Below are positions 24,900 through 37,534 of a stretch of 64,000 nt of DNA, in pieces. The position numbers and the translations under genes were made by a program. The DNA comes from Nymphaea colorata. Its lineage: Eukaryota; Streptophyta; Magnoliopsida; Nymphaeales; Nymphaeaceae. The notes under the pieces are model-generated. The model saw nothing but the letters and a program-made list of their open reading frames with translations, was not told where the DNA came from and ran no database searches. Each line of letters begins with the position of its first letter. Position 1 is the first letter of the stretch. The stretch lies in contig NC_045138.2 of assembly GCF_008831285.2 (NCBI RefSeq), positions 19,563,934 through 19,627,933 of the forward strand. Direction: 5' to 3'.

Positions 24900-26980
24900 T
24901 CTCACTTGTGATTGGCCTCTATGACAACTAGAAGTCAAAAATGTCTCTGAATGGCCATCTTTCTAAAATAGTTTTTATAGAACAATTACTTAGTTTGAAG
25001 GATTTACATTCAAATTTTAATGAAACAAACCTCATGTACGTCAGTAAAAGTATCAAAATTTTGGTGGCATGAATTTCACACCAGCAAAAACAGATTTTCA
25101 TTGACGCCTCGCTTCTCACATATTTAAAACGTCAGTAAGAGCATCCGTGAGACTAATTTTTAGTGACGTTCATCATACAACGTTGATAAAAATTTTAGTG
25201 ATATCTTGGATGGAAGGGAATTGAGAATTCGGTGGAACGCAAAGTTGGAAATGAAGAATGTGTGAGGGCTTGGATTGATCGGTGGGGTTTGTGTGTGCAG
25301 TCAAAGGTCTTGATAGGAGATGAATTTGGGGCTATATGGTGAGTGAGCATGCTGGTGGAAGCCAAGGGAAGATATGACCAAGGTCTACCCATCATGGTGC
25401 AAAGAGGCCTAGTCGATACTAGAGGGATGTTTTAAGGTGGAGTGGGAATGGGGTTAATTTGATTGATTCTAGCTCCATATGACAGAGATGTAGAAGAGAT
25501 AATAGAAAAGGCTTGGAAGAAGGTGATGAGGAGGCATGAGGTTCTAGCAAGATCTTACTGGTTTGTATTCCTTGCATGTGGAAAAAAGGCTTCTCACACT
25601 CGATGGACTAAAAAGTTTCGGAACTTGGCTAGCAAATTAGTGCTCCCTCTATGGTATCGAGGAGGAGATTCAGAACCATCTTTTCATGGAGTGCAGGGTG
25701 GCACAGGTGTGGAGTTGGATCGTAAGAAGGTTTGGTGGAAAGCGCATCCCGTGATAAAAGGAGTTATGGAAGAATTGAAAGCTAAGGTCAGAGTAGCTGT
25801 TAAATGACTGAAAATGTGCGGACCATATGCTTCCATATAGTCATTTGGAAGATACGTAGGCAAAAAATATGGTAATAGGAATGTTGGTAGGGAGTGAGCG
25901 GGTGGTTTGAAAGGGAGGTTCCATATTCTAAGTTTCCAAGCTCAGAAATGGGAGGAGGAGGATAAGATGCTGGTGGGCATGTGGCTGAAACGGGGTTGGT
26001 GTGCAGCAAGAAGGAGATTGGAGAACTCGTTGGTGAGGAGTTTTTCGTTCTGTCAATTCGAAGTGGGGAAAGGAAATTGACAGTGGCAGTAAAGATGGAA
26101 AAGAATAGTCAGGAAGGTTGGATGGAGGAGAGAGTTGAGGAGGAAATGGAGCTGCTGAAAATAGGTGTATGCAGGACTAGTGACGGTGCAGAAAGTATCC
26201 ACATTGTTTCAAATAATAGAGGATGGGGCGTAGGTAAAGGAGTTACTAGAAAGGAGAAGGCCTTGGGACAGCCCATGGTTGGTGATTAGGAAGATGGGAG
26301 GAAAGACTCTGATTTCTAATGAAAAGATGAATTGGAAGGTGGGCAGAATGGTGATGAGAGGCAAAGTCATGGATGGAAGGTACGATTTCGGTTAGCTGTG
26401 GATATGGGCAGCAATTGATTGAGCTGCCATGAGATAAATAGGTATTTGAGGGATCTTGATTTGGGGTGGTTTACTAGAATGAAACAGCCGGTGTCTGATT
26501 GGGTAATCTTTAGTTCCTTATTCTTTTGTACAAAATATATGTTTTTTGCCGATTAGTAAAGGTGAAGAGTCTTAACTCCTAAGAAAGGTTTCCTTAGGAG
26601 TTATAGTAGTAGGGAATGTGCCCAGGAATAGCAGACCCCTTCCTTTAAGCAGTAGCAACTGCTATTGTAGTCAGAAAAGCATTGTGCAATTCGTGGGCAC
26701 CACAACAATGGACTTTATTTGAAATGTATAAGCACCAAAACCATATCTTCAGTTATCAGAATGTAAATCCAATTCACGCGTTAAGGGCGAGCAATACTGA
26801 CGTCCATAATTTTGATAATTTAAGACTGCAAAAGAAACTACAATCGCGTAGGACCAACTACATCACATGATAGCCACCCCGGCTCAAATGATTGACAAAA
26901 TGAAACAACAACCTAGGACATATGTATTTATATGCCTAACTGAAACAAAATTACATGACTAACAAAACAGAGAAAAACAA
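24900..26980. other. gene-poor stretch with unrecognised open frames
   Basis: It contains a repeated GACGTTCATCATACAACGTTGA-type word near 25160 and purine-rich plus-strand frames (for example 25463-25807, 114 codons, and 25981-26289, 102 codons). I recognise no domain in these. A decayed retroelement is a reasonable guess but cannot be shown here. Confidence 0.3.
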
Positions 26981-27080
26981 CTTTTATTACTTCTCTGACC
27001 CTTATTTAGCAAGAAACTTCAATAGGACACGCATTCGTCTCAACAAGTGGCAACTCTATCAGTTTGTTTGGCATTGCATT

Positions 27081-27404
27081 TTAGAAGGTTGAGACTTCAT
27101 AAGTGGTAGCAGTAGCTGCACTAATTGAAGCTTCATAAGCAGTAGCAGCATTAATTGAAGCTTCATAAGCAGTAACAGTAGCTGCACCAGCAATGGTTGA
27201 AGCTTCATAAGCAGTTGCAGATGCAGTAGTAGCAGAAGTAGTAGTTGCACTAGCTATGGTTGAAGCTTCATAAGCAGTAGCAGTAGCAGTAGAGGCACCA
27301 GCAACCATTGAAGCTTCATAAGCAGTAGCTGCAGCAGTAACGGCAGTAGCAGTAGCAATTTTATTGGTGGCAGTAGCGGCGGGATGGTTTGGAACGAGCT
27401 GGGC
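27081..27404 (-). repeat. coding minisatellite for TAYEAS repeats in the SEO C-terminus
   Basis: The last 324 bases of the SEO frame encode an Ala/Thr/Ser-rich tail with five TAYEAS copies and one degenerate TTYEVS, at irregular spacing. At DNA level the plus strand repeats a GAAGCTTCATAAGCAGTAGC word. Slippage at this minisatellite would change the tail length in steps. Confidence 0.85.
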
Positions 27405-30400
27405 ACCGCAGCACTGGAGGAGGAGGTACCTCTCCATGTTCTTTTTGCACTGAGGGCAGGGGATGCAGTGAACAGTGCTGCTGCTGGGGAGCACGAGCTT
27501 GACGCAGTGGTCGGCGGTCCTGTGAAGGACGTAGCCGGCCTGGAACGCGCCGATAAAGCCTTTTTCGAGGATCTTGTCCTTCCAAGAGTGGTAGTTGTCG
27601 AGGACGAGAGTGAAGGCATGACCCTCATTCACGAACATCTCATGGTCGCCCCTAGAAAGGAGCCCGCACCCACGGGCACTGTTGCCGTAGGTAAGGAGGC
27701 TGATCACCTCCTGCTGGATCTTGTCCATCTCAAACCCCATCTGGATTTGCATGAGAGAGTGCAACATGCTTTCGAGGCGCATCCAGAAGAAGCTGATGGA
27801 CTCGAAGGACCATACGTCACTGATTTTCTCCGTCCGCACCGTGTCGATGATCTTCTTGATGGAAGCCCCTGGGTGAGCCTTCCCCACGTATACCATCTCT
27901 GTGCTCACCCCTGCGTTCTTCGTGATCTTCTTCATATTGCTTGTGAATGACCTGATCCAGTCAATGTCCTCTCCCCCATAAAGGCATATCTGCTTCTTCT
28001 CCGAGATCTGCAAGAATGAAATGTCTTGCTATTTTAAAACTAAATCTCCTCCCATTTAGCTTGAATCTACCAAATTTAGTTATGAATGTTTGTGAGATTA
28101 TCTTTTGTACTTCCAATTTCTGCGAATCCCAATTTTTTTAGACTACTACTAGTGCTGAAATTGACCACTTTAATTTGTCTACAGACAAAAAAAAAATTGA
28201 AATTGGACTCATACCCATGAGGAGAGAACAGGGTCAATGTCTTTGCAGACAAAATGGAGCCTCCAGCTCTCCGCCCTCCAAAGTGATTCCTCTCTTTCAG
28301 TTGAAAAAGGGTAGGCATGCACACCCCATATGTTGATCATATACAGCGCATTTGGATTGGTGACCTTTCCCTGCCCATCCAAAGCTACCAATATGGCTTT
28401 CTTGCTAAATCTCCATTCATTGCGTACGTACTTCACAAAGGCAGATCTCGGGTGTGGCGGTGGGTAGGCTGTCAGCCACGGCATTTCAGCTGCCACCTGC
28501 AATATCTCCTTCAATTGATTTTCGCCATTAATGAGGTCATTGACCGGCTCCATGATTGGAACCCAAACTATTTCAAACATGTTCTGTTGGCAGTGGTTAC
28601 TATGGGTTTGTTGGAGAGCGTTGAGAATAGTCAGGTGCTCCTTCACCGTGATTTGCAAGTCTGAGAACAGTAAAAGCACAGCCTTCCGGCGCAACACCTC
28701 CACATGCACCTGGAAAAAATGGGGCATCAAAGCAGAAATTGTGATGTTAGATTGCTTTCTGTACAAGAGGCACAAAGCAGATTCAATAATTAGAAAGACA
28801 TCGATCATGCATGAAGCACAGATGAAGAAAGACAGGATGCATGGCATTTAAGTACAAATGACAGAATCATGGCACTGAATCTATTTAAAGGAAATAATTA
28901 TTCACTTCATATGTAACAACAGGACCAAATTAAAATTCGAGGTAGTTAGGGAGTTTATACTTCTTTAAGCTAAAGGATTTTTCTAGAGAAGTAAGCAGGT
29001 ATTTACCAATTAAGGTTATGAAAGTCGTTTTCTCGATAATGTCTTTGCTTTGAAGGTTGTAAGAAATGTACTTTCGCTTTGGCGTGCATTGATTTTGTCT
29101 AGAATGTCTTTACAAATGATTCACAATGCTAAAGCACAGCACCGAAGACAAAACACCGACCTTCTTGTCAAGGGAACGCCGGATGAAGGGGTAGTCATCC
29201 TTGGAAGGGAAAATTGTCCTCAGAATCTTCATGTTATCAACATGGATTGTTAGGAAGAGTTGCTGAAGTATTCTGTAGGCTTCTATTGACTTCTTCTCCT
29301 CTGCAGAAATCATTCATCATCGGATAAGTGGTAGACATGTTATCCATGGTGGCAAGAATCAGTAAAACATGTCACCACTCCTGTAATGTATTACACTTTT
29401 CCATACATACCTATGATCTGCAGGCACATCTCCAGTTGCTTTTTTAGGTGACCGTGGATGTTCTTCACCTTGTAAGCCAAGCTAGAAATCTCCCAAGCCT
29501 CAGATGTTGAAACGAGATGCCTGCATGGTGAGAGATGCTAAAAAAAGGCAACATTCTGCTCTCAAATTTACCCTTAATTTTATCTTTCTTCTTTTTCAAT
29601 TTGGAGATCAAATTGTCAATAAGTTGCTTCAAGTTCTAAAATTAAATATACGAAGAGAAACTGATCACAAGTGCTTTCTCTTCTAGGAGTGTGGAAAATA
29701 TGAAAGGAAATAACATGATGAACTGGTGCAGTATTTAACAGTACAGTAAAATTGTTTGGATATGATAGATCAAAATGATCAATGATCGTAAAATTATTCA
29801 AATTGAAAAAGTAAACGATGAAACAAACGAACTTCAATAAATCATGTTTTGCTTCTTGTGCAGTTGGTGGCACCACTATGTTTTGGAATATTGGTCGAAC
29901 CAACTACATATTCATGCTTTCTTAAAATGGTAGTGATCGAAGCCATAAATATTTTCTTCTTTTCCTGCCTTGTCGACTTAGAAAAATCAGAAGCATGTTG
30001 CCTTAGCACATTAGATTAGAGTAATCTACGAACATAGTGATGGTGCTGATGGGGATACACGACTTGCATTTATATCCCGGTCTGTCAGCAGGGGCGGAGC
30101 CAGAAAATGCCGGCTAAGGGGCGGTAGGTATAAGATTTTTAAAACTTTAAGTGGTACCAATATGTAAATGAAAAAATTGCTGGAAAATATCAAGATAAAA
30201 TAAATTTTTTGGGGGTTTCGAGTGGGCAATTGCCCACATGTAGCCCACACATGCCTCCCCCCTGTCTGTCAGACTGGTCCTTCAAAAACATATATAGATA
30301 GTTACCCGTGGTTCACGCTAATCAGACCAACAACCTGCGCCGACGATGTTACCGCACTTTTGATGATCCAATAGACCGCGGTTGGAATACAAGACAGAGC

Positions 30401-32109
30401 TTCGACCATTGCAGGCACTTCCATGGAGATATAGTTTACCGGCAGCTCACTGAACGCAATTATGCACCTTGTAAGCTCCAGCATTTCCTTGATCAAGTTG
30501 TCTAAAGCATCAAACTTTGGCTTCAGCGCGTGAACATGTCGTAGTAGTTCGGGCATCCGCTTGAGGAGTCCTACAGACTTGGCCAGGGGATTGACTGTAC
30601 AGATCTGGCCAGTGAGCCAGAACTCTCCATAACTCATGGCAAAGGCAGCCAGAATTAGTACGACCTTTCCCTCCCAAGGATAGACACTCAGTATCGGGCC
30701 ACTGAGCAGTCCCAACGTTGTCGCGTGCGAGTCGGTGCCTCCCGTGCACTTGCATGTTATCTTCAGACATGCAAAAAATCAACAGCGGTATCAAACTACA
30801 CTGGCAATTTTGGGAGAAATTAAATTATGGCCTGTTATGTTAAGAGATCGAAAGCACCCTGGGTGTTGAACTGCTGACTTCTTCAATTTAAAGGTCTTAG
30901 GTCCAAGCCCTTTTATATTAGAGATCTGCTGAACTGCTGCTGGTTATGTTCTACTGTTTGTACTTCAAGAGGGCTGCTTTTCTTAGTTCAAATGTTCTTG
31001 AAGAAAAGAAGCAAAGAGAAGATTTTAAACTGTGACTCAAACAGCTTTTGCCTACACTTTAAATTGATCTCAATCGATGTTTTAAAAATGAAAAAGTCTG
31101 TATGTTAAACTATGTGATCGAATTAAAACTTGGGTATGATTTTCAACACTTTAATTCTGCCCTTGAGATTGGGGAAAAAAAAAATGAAATGAACTGTAAA
31201 TATGCGCACAGGTCGTGGTTTCGTAGAACTATACCTCGCAACTAATCTGCTGGATGACGTAAGACACTCCACCCAGAGCATCAAGGTCTATGGAATCATC
31301 ATGAGCGTTGCTTTCTTCGGTAACGATAGATTGGAAAGTAGTAGCCTGCACATATGGCAACGGCAAATGCTTTCTGTGTTATGGTTAAGTGACACAGATC
31401 AGCAGTATAAGCAGCAAGCAGCAGCAGAAGAGGTAAATAATGTAGTTCAAATCATTGAACCAAATACCATGTCTAATAACTAATAAGCTTGAACATGTGT
31501 TATTAGGAAGGAAAGGGTACTTAAAAGGCTGGTTCTTTCAAGCAACTCTCCAGAAATAGATCAGAGAGTGTTCGATCGAGTGAGAAGTGCTCAGATTTCC
31601 ATGGAAAGCCGATGTATGAGAGACATGCATGAATGAATAAGAAATTCTGCTGTTAATAGTAAGAGGTGTCTTTCTAATAGCTGAGATGTCTAGAATTCTA
31701 CTATGCTATTAGCAGGGGCGGAGCGACGGGGGGGGGCGCCTAGGCCATGGCCTGCACCCTGGTTAACGAAAAAAAAAAACTTTTACATTAAAAAAAATAT
31801 TATTTTTTAATCATTCTATGTATTTTTTAAATTTAAATTCAGTTTAGCCCTACCCGAATCTAGAGGTTGGACTGCTCCGCCACTGGCTATTAGTACACTA
31901 CCAATGAAGTTGAGATGTCTTACCAGTACAGTAGAAGAAGCGTGGCGAAAGATCTGTTCGATGACACTCATGACAGGCTTGACGTCGAACGCCCGGCCGT
32001 TTGGCTTGTGGGTGTCCAGTAGGTTCTTCATGAGGACTGTATCGTCAACAGAAGCTGCAAATGGAGGCGGGCTACAATTGAACGTCAAAGGCATCTTCAG
32101 GGGTTCCAT
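27081..32109 (-). CDS. SEO: sieve element occlusion (SEO) family protein
   Basis: Seven coding exons on the minus strand join in frame to 807 codons plus stop: 32109-31924, 31345-31235, 30760-30306, 29520-29411, 29300-29161, 28709-28215 and 28007-27081. All introns have GT..AG borders. SEO/P-proteins form filaments in phloem sieve elements and plug them after wounding. The SEO N-domain shows VDDTVLMKNLLDTHKPNGRAFDVKP, IQQISCEITCKCTGG and WEGKVVLILAAFAMSYGEFW. The middle has TSEAWEISSLAYKV. The C-domain has VEVLRRKAVLLLFSDLQ, FEIVWVPI, MPWLTAYPPPHP and KKQICLYGGEDIDWIRSFTS, ending in the Cys-rich CIPCPQCKKNM...LLQCC. About 108 further residues form an Ala/Thr-rich extension with TAYEAS repeats. 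The start is the ATG at 32109; earlier ATGs give only upstream frames. Confidence 0.92.
30081..30272. mobile_element. hAT MITE in an SEO intron
   Basis: An 8-bp target duplication, TCTGTCAG (30081-30088 and 30265-30272), flanks a 176-bp element that starts CAGGGGCGGAGCC and ends CTCCCCCCTG. It carries a GTGGGCAATTGCCCACATG palindrome near its right end. It lies in the intron between SEO exons 3 and 4. Confidence 0.85.
31705..31893. mobile_element. hAT MITE in the first coding intron of SEO
   Basis: An 8-bp target duplication, GCTATTAG (31705-31712 and 31886-31893), flanks a 173-bp element with terminal inverted repeats CAGGGGCGGAGC / GCTCCGCCACTG. It is the same family as the copy at 30089 but with a different interior. 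Confidence 0.88.
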
Positions 32110-32578
32110 TCTCTTGACTGATCACCGGCACGTCTTGATCAATGAGCTCTGAGAAAACACTCGTAAGGCACAAGATATGTGGTGATGCCTGGTTCAGTGA
32201 AGCCATGCTTGGTAAGAAGCTTTTATGACGGGATGAAAAAGGTGAATCAAGAATGCTTATTATCATCCTCGGTATGGTTATCTGGTCGCATTTTCAAGAG
32301 TGCATGCTGATTTCCTCTACGTTCAAAATTTAGGAGAGACTTAACAATATAATGGTGTGACGTATGAAAAATTAAATAACAAAGAAAAATATATAAATAT
32401 ATGACGTGAACCTATTTACGAGGCATCCAAGCATGCAAAAAGTGAGGTAACGGAGAAATAAGTAACATGAGCCAGGACTTTCAGTTAGTAAAGGAAGGGA
32501 GGACACCCCCCGCATGCTTTTATTGGAAGCAACAGGGTAATTTAGCGTGTCGATGAAAAGGATGACAGGTCAGGCAAG

Positions 32579-32960
32579 TAGAGCTGTACAACAATTAGTC
32601 GAACCAACTGAGAACTCCATTCAAACTCGTTTATTTAAGCTTGAAATGAGTCAAGCTCGAACTTATAAATGAGCCGTTTTCTAATTACATGAAATAAACT
32701 CGAATAAACTTGTTTAAGTTATGTTAAACTCGACTCGATTATACGTGAGTAAGAACCTTTAAAGCTAGGCAAGGAATCAGTGATGTTGGGAGTTGGTCAA
32801 CGAGCTTAAATAAAGTCGAGCTCGAGCTGAGACCTGGTCTACTGAGTCAAGCTCAAAGCATATTTTGTACAAGTACTCAAGCTCGAGCTAAGCAAAATGT
32901 GAGTCTAGTCGAGTTAAGCTGACCAAGTTTGAGTTTGAGTAGACTCATGTACAACCCTGC
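32579..32960. repeat. MITE-like repeat rich in GAGCTCGAGC words
   Basis: The segment begins TAGAGCTGTACAACAA and ends GTACAACCCTG, an imperfect inverted pair. The interior is made of degenerate CAAGCTCGAG / ACTCGAATAAAC words. This is typical of a widespread plant non-autonomous transposon type. No target duplication could be confirmed. Confidence 0.45.
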
Positions 32961-33340
32961 AATATTAGAGAAAGTTGGACCATGCATGCGTGTGTGTATA
33001 TATATATATATAAGCCTTTGAGTGATCACGACCTCCGCACCACCCGTTGTGTATCAAACATTTTCGATGGAGTAATCTCGTATCAAAGACTGGCAGTGGA
33101 TGCATTAATTAATTTCGTATATATTTTCCACAAAACATCTCTTGGCGTATTAGAAAACACAAACAGATGGTCGATTAATTTCTGGTTTTTGCTCGTTCTA
33201 CACACATGATGTTTGCAACTGAGAGCGCTCAAAACATCATGGGTTGCAATAATACTAGCAACTAGCAGACGTTAGCTAGTCTGGTAACTGGGGAGAAGAG
33301 TGAGGCGTCAATTCTTCTCTTGCTTACCCGAAACTAACTA

Positions 33341-33492
33341 GCAAGGAAAATGTATTCACATGAGCAGTATATACGAAGAAGCTAGGAAAATGTATTAACA
33401 TGAGCAATATATACGAAGAAGCTAGCAACTCACCGGACTGATGGATTAAGAGATGGAAGAACTCACCGGACTGATGGATTCAGAGATGGAAG
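33341..33492 (-). promoter_or_regulatory. duplicated leader / splice-donor region upstream of SEO
   Basis: Two tandem duplications lie here. The first is a GGAAAATGTATTMACATGAGC unit of about 40 bp (33341-33380 and 33382-33420). The second is a 33-bp unit, AACTCACCGGACTGATGGATT... (33427-33459 and 33460-33492). On the minus strand each 33-bp unit contains CAGTCCG|GTGAGT, so the probable 5'-UTR exon has two alternative splice donors. Confidence 0.5.
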
Positions 33493-33573
33493 AAGGAGAA
33501 GAGAGTGGGAAGGCCTGAGAACTAGAAGGTATACTCGAGTTAGGATGGCAAAAATGAGGAGAACTCTGGCTTC

Positions 33574-33772
33574 CTTTATAGGCGCGAGCAAGCGCGTGAG
33601 GGCTCAGCACTGGTCACCTCTTCGTGTGCATTAATGGATCAGGGAAAGTATAAATTGGCATTAATGTGATGGCTCAACTGCATCCTGGAATTTTAGCAAA
33701 CAAGACTTCCAAGTCCATGGGTCGTCGTCATCACACTCACGCCACCAAAGGTGACATCATTATCATTTTTTT
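33574..33772 (-). promoter_or_regulatory. shared promoter block, copy A (upstream of SEO)
   Basis: A minus-strand TATA box (CTATAAAG; plus 33574-33580) with a TGACATCAT box at 33752-33760 and a CACGCCACCAAAG box just inside it. The block aligns with copies upstream of P1 and P2. The plus-strand strings GACTTCCAAGTCCATGGG and CACGCCACCAAAGGTGACATC are near identical in the P2 copy. It is placed to drive a 5'-UTR exon spliced to the SEO coding exons, about 1.4 kb from the ATG. That splice is inferred. Confidence 0.7.
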
Positions 33773-34284
33773 TTTTCGCGTACTCCTAATTACGCAACAG
33801 CCCTGCTTGTCCGAAATTTAATTAAACCAACAAAACTATGTACATACAAAAAATGGTGCCAAGAGAAATTATTAAAAACAAAATTTCTTGTGACTATCAA
33901 GTGGTTTTTAATAACCAGTTGCAACATCGTAAGGGTAAAATCGTTTGGATGTGAATGTACGCAGTCGACCATTAATTAAGAGAGAATACATGACCGGTAA
34001 AGTATTTCCACATCAATGTTTGCTTTGTAAAGAGGTAATTAAAAAAAATCCCAATATATTAGATTACATTACAATTAGACATTGAGCATACTGCGCATTT
34101 AAATATTTCCAACATAAGCCAAATGCGAAGACGGGATTCAGAGGCATAAAGTGTGCATTATTGAACTGGAAGCACCTTTTAATTTTATTTTGAAGGATCT
34201 AATAAGCAAAATCAAGAAACTTAATATTTCTCATTAATGCATGGCAGTTCTTGGTTGTGAGGACCAAACTACAACCAGTAGGGG

Positions 34285-34285
<1 letters not shown>

Positions 34286-34320
<35 letters not shown>
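34286..34320. repeat. (GA)n microsatellite
   Basis: A perfect GA run. Comparable GA/CT tracts lie just upstream of promoter copies B (48256-48292) and C (about 58785-58840). Confidence 0.95.
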
Positions 34321-34323
<3 letters not shown>

Positions 34324-35132
34324 GATGCATGGTAGTTCTTGGTTGTGAGAATTGTTAGTAAAGAAAATATGAAAGGGGAGCAAATGTCGGCAGCCTGCGT
34401 GTGAAAGGGGGATATACATTTCTTTGGCTCCTGTGCATGACGGCCAAAAGGAAAAAAGTGGTTCAAGTTAGATCTATATCGTGCACAAAAACTTGGAAAC
34501 ATTGTTCGTTTCAACATTGTCGTTTCCGTGAAATATAGCAGTCTTATTTAAACAAGTTAAATCATGTAATGGTGATCAATCAGACACAGAGAGACTTCCG
34601 CGTTCAGACATTGCCTTTTTTGTGGATAGTTATTAAGGATAACTACAGTGGAACTAGTATTTTTTGGATAATGTTGAATGATAATGAGTTAGAAGAGCCT
34701 ACTTGCACCAGAGTTGCGATAAACATACCGAGCTGCATACAGCGGAACTCTAATTAGTGCAAAATTTTCTGTTATACTATATGTAAAATTTTGGTGAAAT
34801 AGTATGTATGTTGCCCCGGTGAGCTAGATCAAACACGTCTCAGTTCAAAACATGTGGACAGTTATGCTCCTGTATTATAAGGGGGGCAGGTTTTACATGC
34901 AATTTAAAACATGCGGAGATCTCACCACCTGGTATTGACATAGCTCCGAACCTTACAGGCAAAAAAACAAAAAAAAAAAAAGACTGAAAGTGGTTCGGTT
35001 TTAGCTCAGGCAGTATGATAATTCTTTGGCTCACCTGAAACTCATATGTATGTTAATATCCACTTTTATGATTCATATCCCAAAACAACTAATGGATAAG
35101 AATCTAGCACTTGAAAACTTAATTACCAGTTC

Positions 35133-35288
35133 TATATATAAATTCTTCACCAATCTCCTGACGCAATCTAAATGAAGAGCAAGGGCAGTAGGACCGCATA
35201 TCCCAAGAATCTCTCCTACTTCGATCACATGATCATGTGCGCCAACAGGGAAGATGATTTCCAGGAACTTTGCAGAACAAAAGTCTAG
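35133..35288 (+). CDS. 38-codon open frame with TATA box, unknown
   Basis: ATG at 35172 opens a 38-codon frame ending TAG at 35286-35288 (begins MKSKGSRTAYPKNLSYFDHM). A TATATATAA box lies at 35133-35141. The stretch has a diverged, interrupted copy at about 53188-53350. The frame resembles nothing I know. It may be the remaining first exon of a lost gene rather than a functional peptide. Confidence 0.3.
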
Positions 35289-35488
35289 CTAGGTGAACAC
35301 ATTAATGGCGCGAGTTATAAGCACTGCATGAACATACGGAATATTTAATCTATTGCCTGTGACTGTGTGTCTTCACATTATGGGTCCCTTCTGAATGTTG
35401 GCAGCGAGCGATAGATGCCAATGTCCAAGGAAGCATTAAAGATAGCCGGAAGTTGTCAGTGCTATCGATAAAAAAACATTATGAAGTA

Positions 35489-35684
35489 TGGTATACCGAT
35501 GGCCGAGTCAGGATTTTTTAATCGTGTCAGCACTTGCATTGGTGACACAAATTTGATGTGGGTGTTGCATATAATTTTAAAATCACAACAATGTAAGGTT
35601 GAGACATTATCATGTGATTTTTAATGGGCTCATGTGGGCAGTGGCCCACCTTAGCCAGCAAGTATCTCCGCTATTGTGGTATAC
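35489..35684. mobile_element. hAT MITE, diverged copy
   Basis: An 8-bp duplication, TGGTATAC (35489-35496 and 35677-35684), flanks a 180-bp element that begins CGATGGCCGAGTC and ends TCTCCGCTATTG, a diverged form of the CAGGGGCGGAGC ends. It includes the family's GTGGGCAGTGGCCCAC palindrome. Confidence 0.7.
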
Positions 35685-35750
35685 GGTACTAAAACTGTTG
35701 TCGGTGCAACGCTACTGTGGTATACGGTACTAAACTGTTGTTGGTGCGAC
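35670..35750. repeat. 41/40-bp tandem duplication at a MITE border
   Basis: The unit GCTATTGTGGTATACGGTAC... at 35670-35710 is repeated at 35711-35750 with a few changes. It spans the right end and target site of the adjacent MITE, so the duplication followed insertion. Confidence 0.8.
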
Positions 35751-35819
35751 TATTATACAGTGTTTTCGGTGATGGGTTTTAAATATTTTGTCATTCGATA
35801 ATATTTGGCACGTGGATGA

Positions 35820-35927
<108 letters not shown>

Positions 35928-36249
35928 AACTGTCTCTACAGTCGGATGTTTATTTTTTTTATTTTGTGTTGTTAAAAACTGTCATAAAAAGATGCATTTA
36001 CAACAACTAATTACTTGAGTATAGTTTTTACCGATGGAAATAACTAGTGGTAGTTGGTAGGAGGGGAGGGGTGCAGCTTTGGCTTCTTTAGGGTATCCCT
36101 CCTCATCCCCCCGCAAATGAAGGGTGTCAAACACATGAATAGTGTGTTTGTCCCCCAAACTGGGCTCGGTGCATGCTAAGTCTTGTACTATTAGCACATA
36201 GTTGGTGCCAGGACAAGAAGTAGATTTGTTTGTGATTTTGAGGCAATTA

Positions 36250-36444
36250 ATTGCACCTAGTGATGGAGCTAGAAATTTTGTGTTAAGGAGCACTGATAAT
36301 TAATTTAAATATGAAACTTGAAGGGACACTATATACAAATGAGTGAACATTACTCAAATTTAAATATGTAAATATAACAAGTTGTATGAGCTGATATGCA
36401 TAATTGCAGACACAAGCTCAAATGCCTCCACCACTGATTGCATC
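36250..36444. mobile_element. hAT MITE, diverged copy
   Basis: A near-perfect 8-bp duplication, ATTGCACC / ATTGCATC (36250-36257 and 36437-36444), flanks a 179-bp element with ends TAGTGATGGAGC and CTCCACCACTG. Confidence 0.65.
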
Positions 36445-37534
36445 GACTTTGCTGCTTGTCCACAATGCAAAACCCCAAAGCTGTTTTGCTTCGGTTTGTA
36501 CAGAAGTAGGTGCTCATGGGAATCGAATCAAGCGGCTGACATCTGACTAGTTGCTGCCTGGCCGGATCTGTTCTGCCAAACCCCTTGTACCAAAGCAAAG
36601 GGACGTTAAAGATTATATTGTTATCACTATACTTTTGATTGACATAAAAAATATGTTGAATTTACATATGACTGTTCCTTATATAGCTTCTAAAACCTGC
36701 CACCAAAATTTACTTGAAGAGCCAGATTTTCCTCATTCGCAACATTCCTGTTTGTATTGCAGAAAGACTGCATGTTTGTACCAAAAGCTCTTGAATGACT
36801 TCGCAAAGAAGAAAAGCTCCTTCCATAGAGCGGCAACAAAGTACAAAGTAGATGTAATCCTAGATGATGCCATTTGATGTCAACACGAAGGGGGGAAAAA
36901 AGAAAAGGACAAAAATGTCCCTCAGCTGACAAAGGATTTTTTTTTTTTTTTAAACATCCCATAATGATAAAAGGGAAAAGTGAGGGCAGGGTGGTGGGAG
37001 GTGGCCATCTTTTTTAAAAAGAAACGTCTTTTATAGTCTTTTATCAATTTTCAATTTTGTCTCTACAAAAAGTTTTTACTAAGCGTATTTTAATCATTAA
37101 TTATACTGGTGTATGAAATTGGTGCGTATTACCAGGCTCCCTTTTTTTCTTAAATGAAAAAAACAAACAAAAAAAAGGAGGCGTCCCCTCCAACATGGAA
37201 GGAAGGGAGGAGGACTAAAGCTACTGGTCTTTAACAGTCTAATTCTGCAAAAAAGTGTTAAGGTGAAGCAGCAGCAAAGAGGATCGAAGCTAAGACTTAA
37301 GCTCTCATACAAGACACGATGTGCCACCGGACCCTACAAAGGAACAAGAACAAAGAAGAGAACTAATTTCCAATCTAAAAGCTGAAGGGGCGCACCTAAG
37401 CTCCATCTATACCTGAATCTCACTAAAGAATCTATAGAAAAACAAAACTTGAGCTAAAAACTAAACCTGAAGGTGGCATCTTATAATTAGCCTTTCCATA
37501 TTAATAAACCTTGGGATCATATAACACATGGTGG

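Noticed and set aside
25463-26289. Two purine-rich plus-strand frames (114 and 102 codons)
   Set aside because: No family recognised and no splice or promoter evidence; probably decayed repeat sequence.
27384-27950. 188-codon plus-strand open frame
   Set aside because: Exact shadow of the GC-rich last SEO exon on the minus strand; no domain of its own.
32072-32266. Upstream frame overlapping the SEO start (65 codons)
   Set aside because: Out of frame with SEO and unlike its N-terminus. At most an upstream ORF in the leader.
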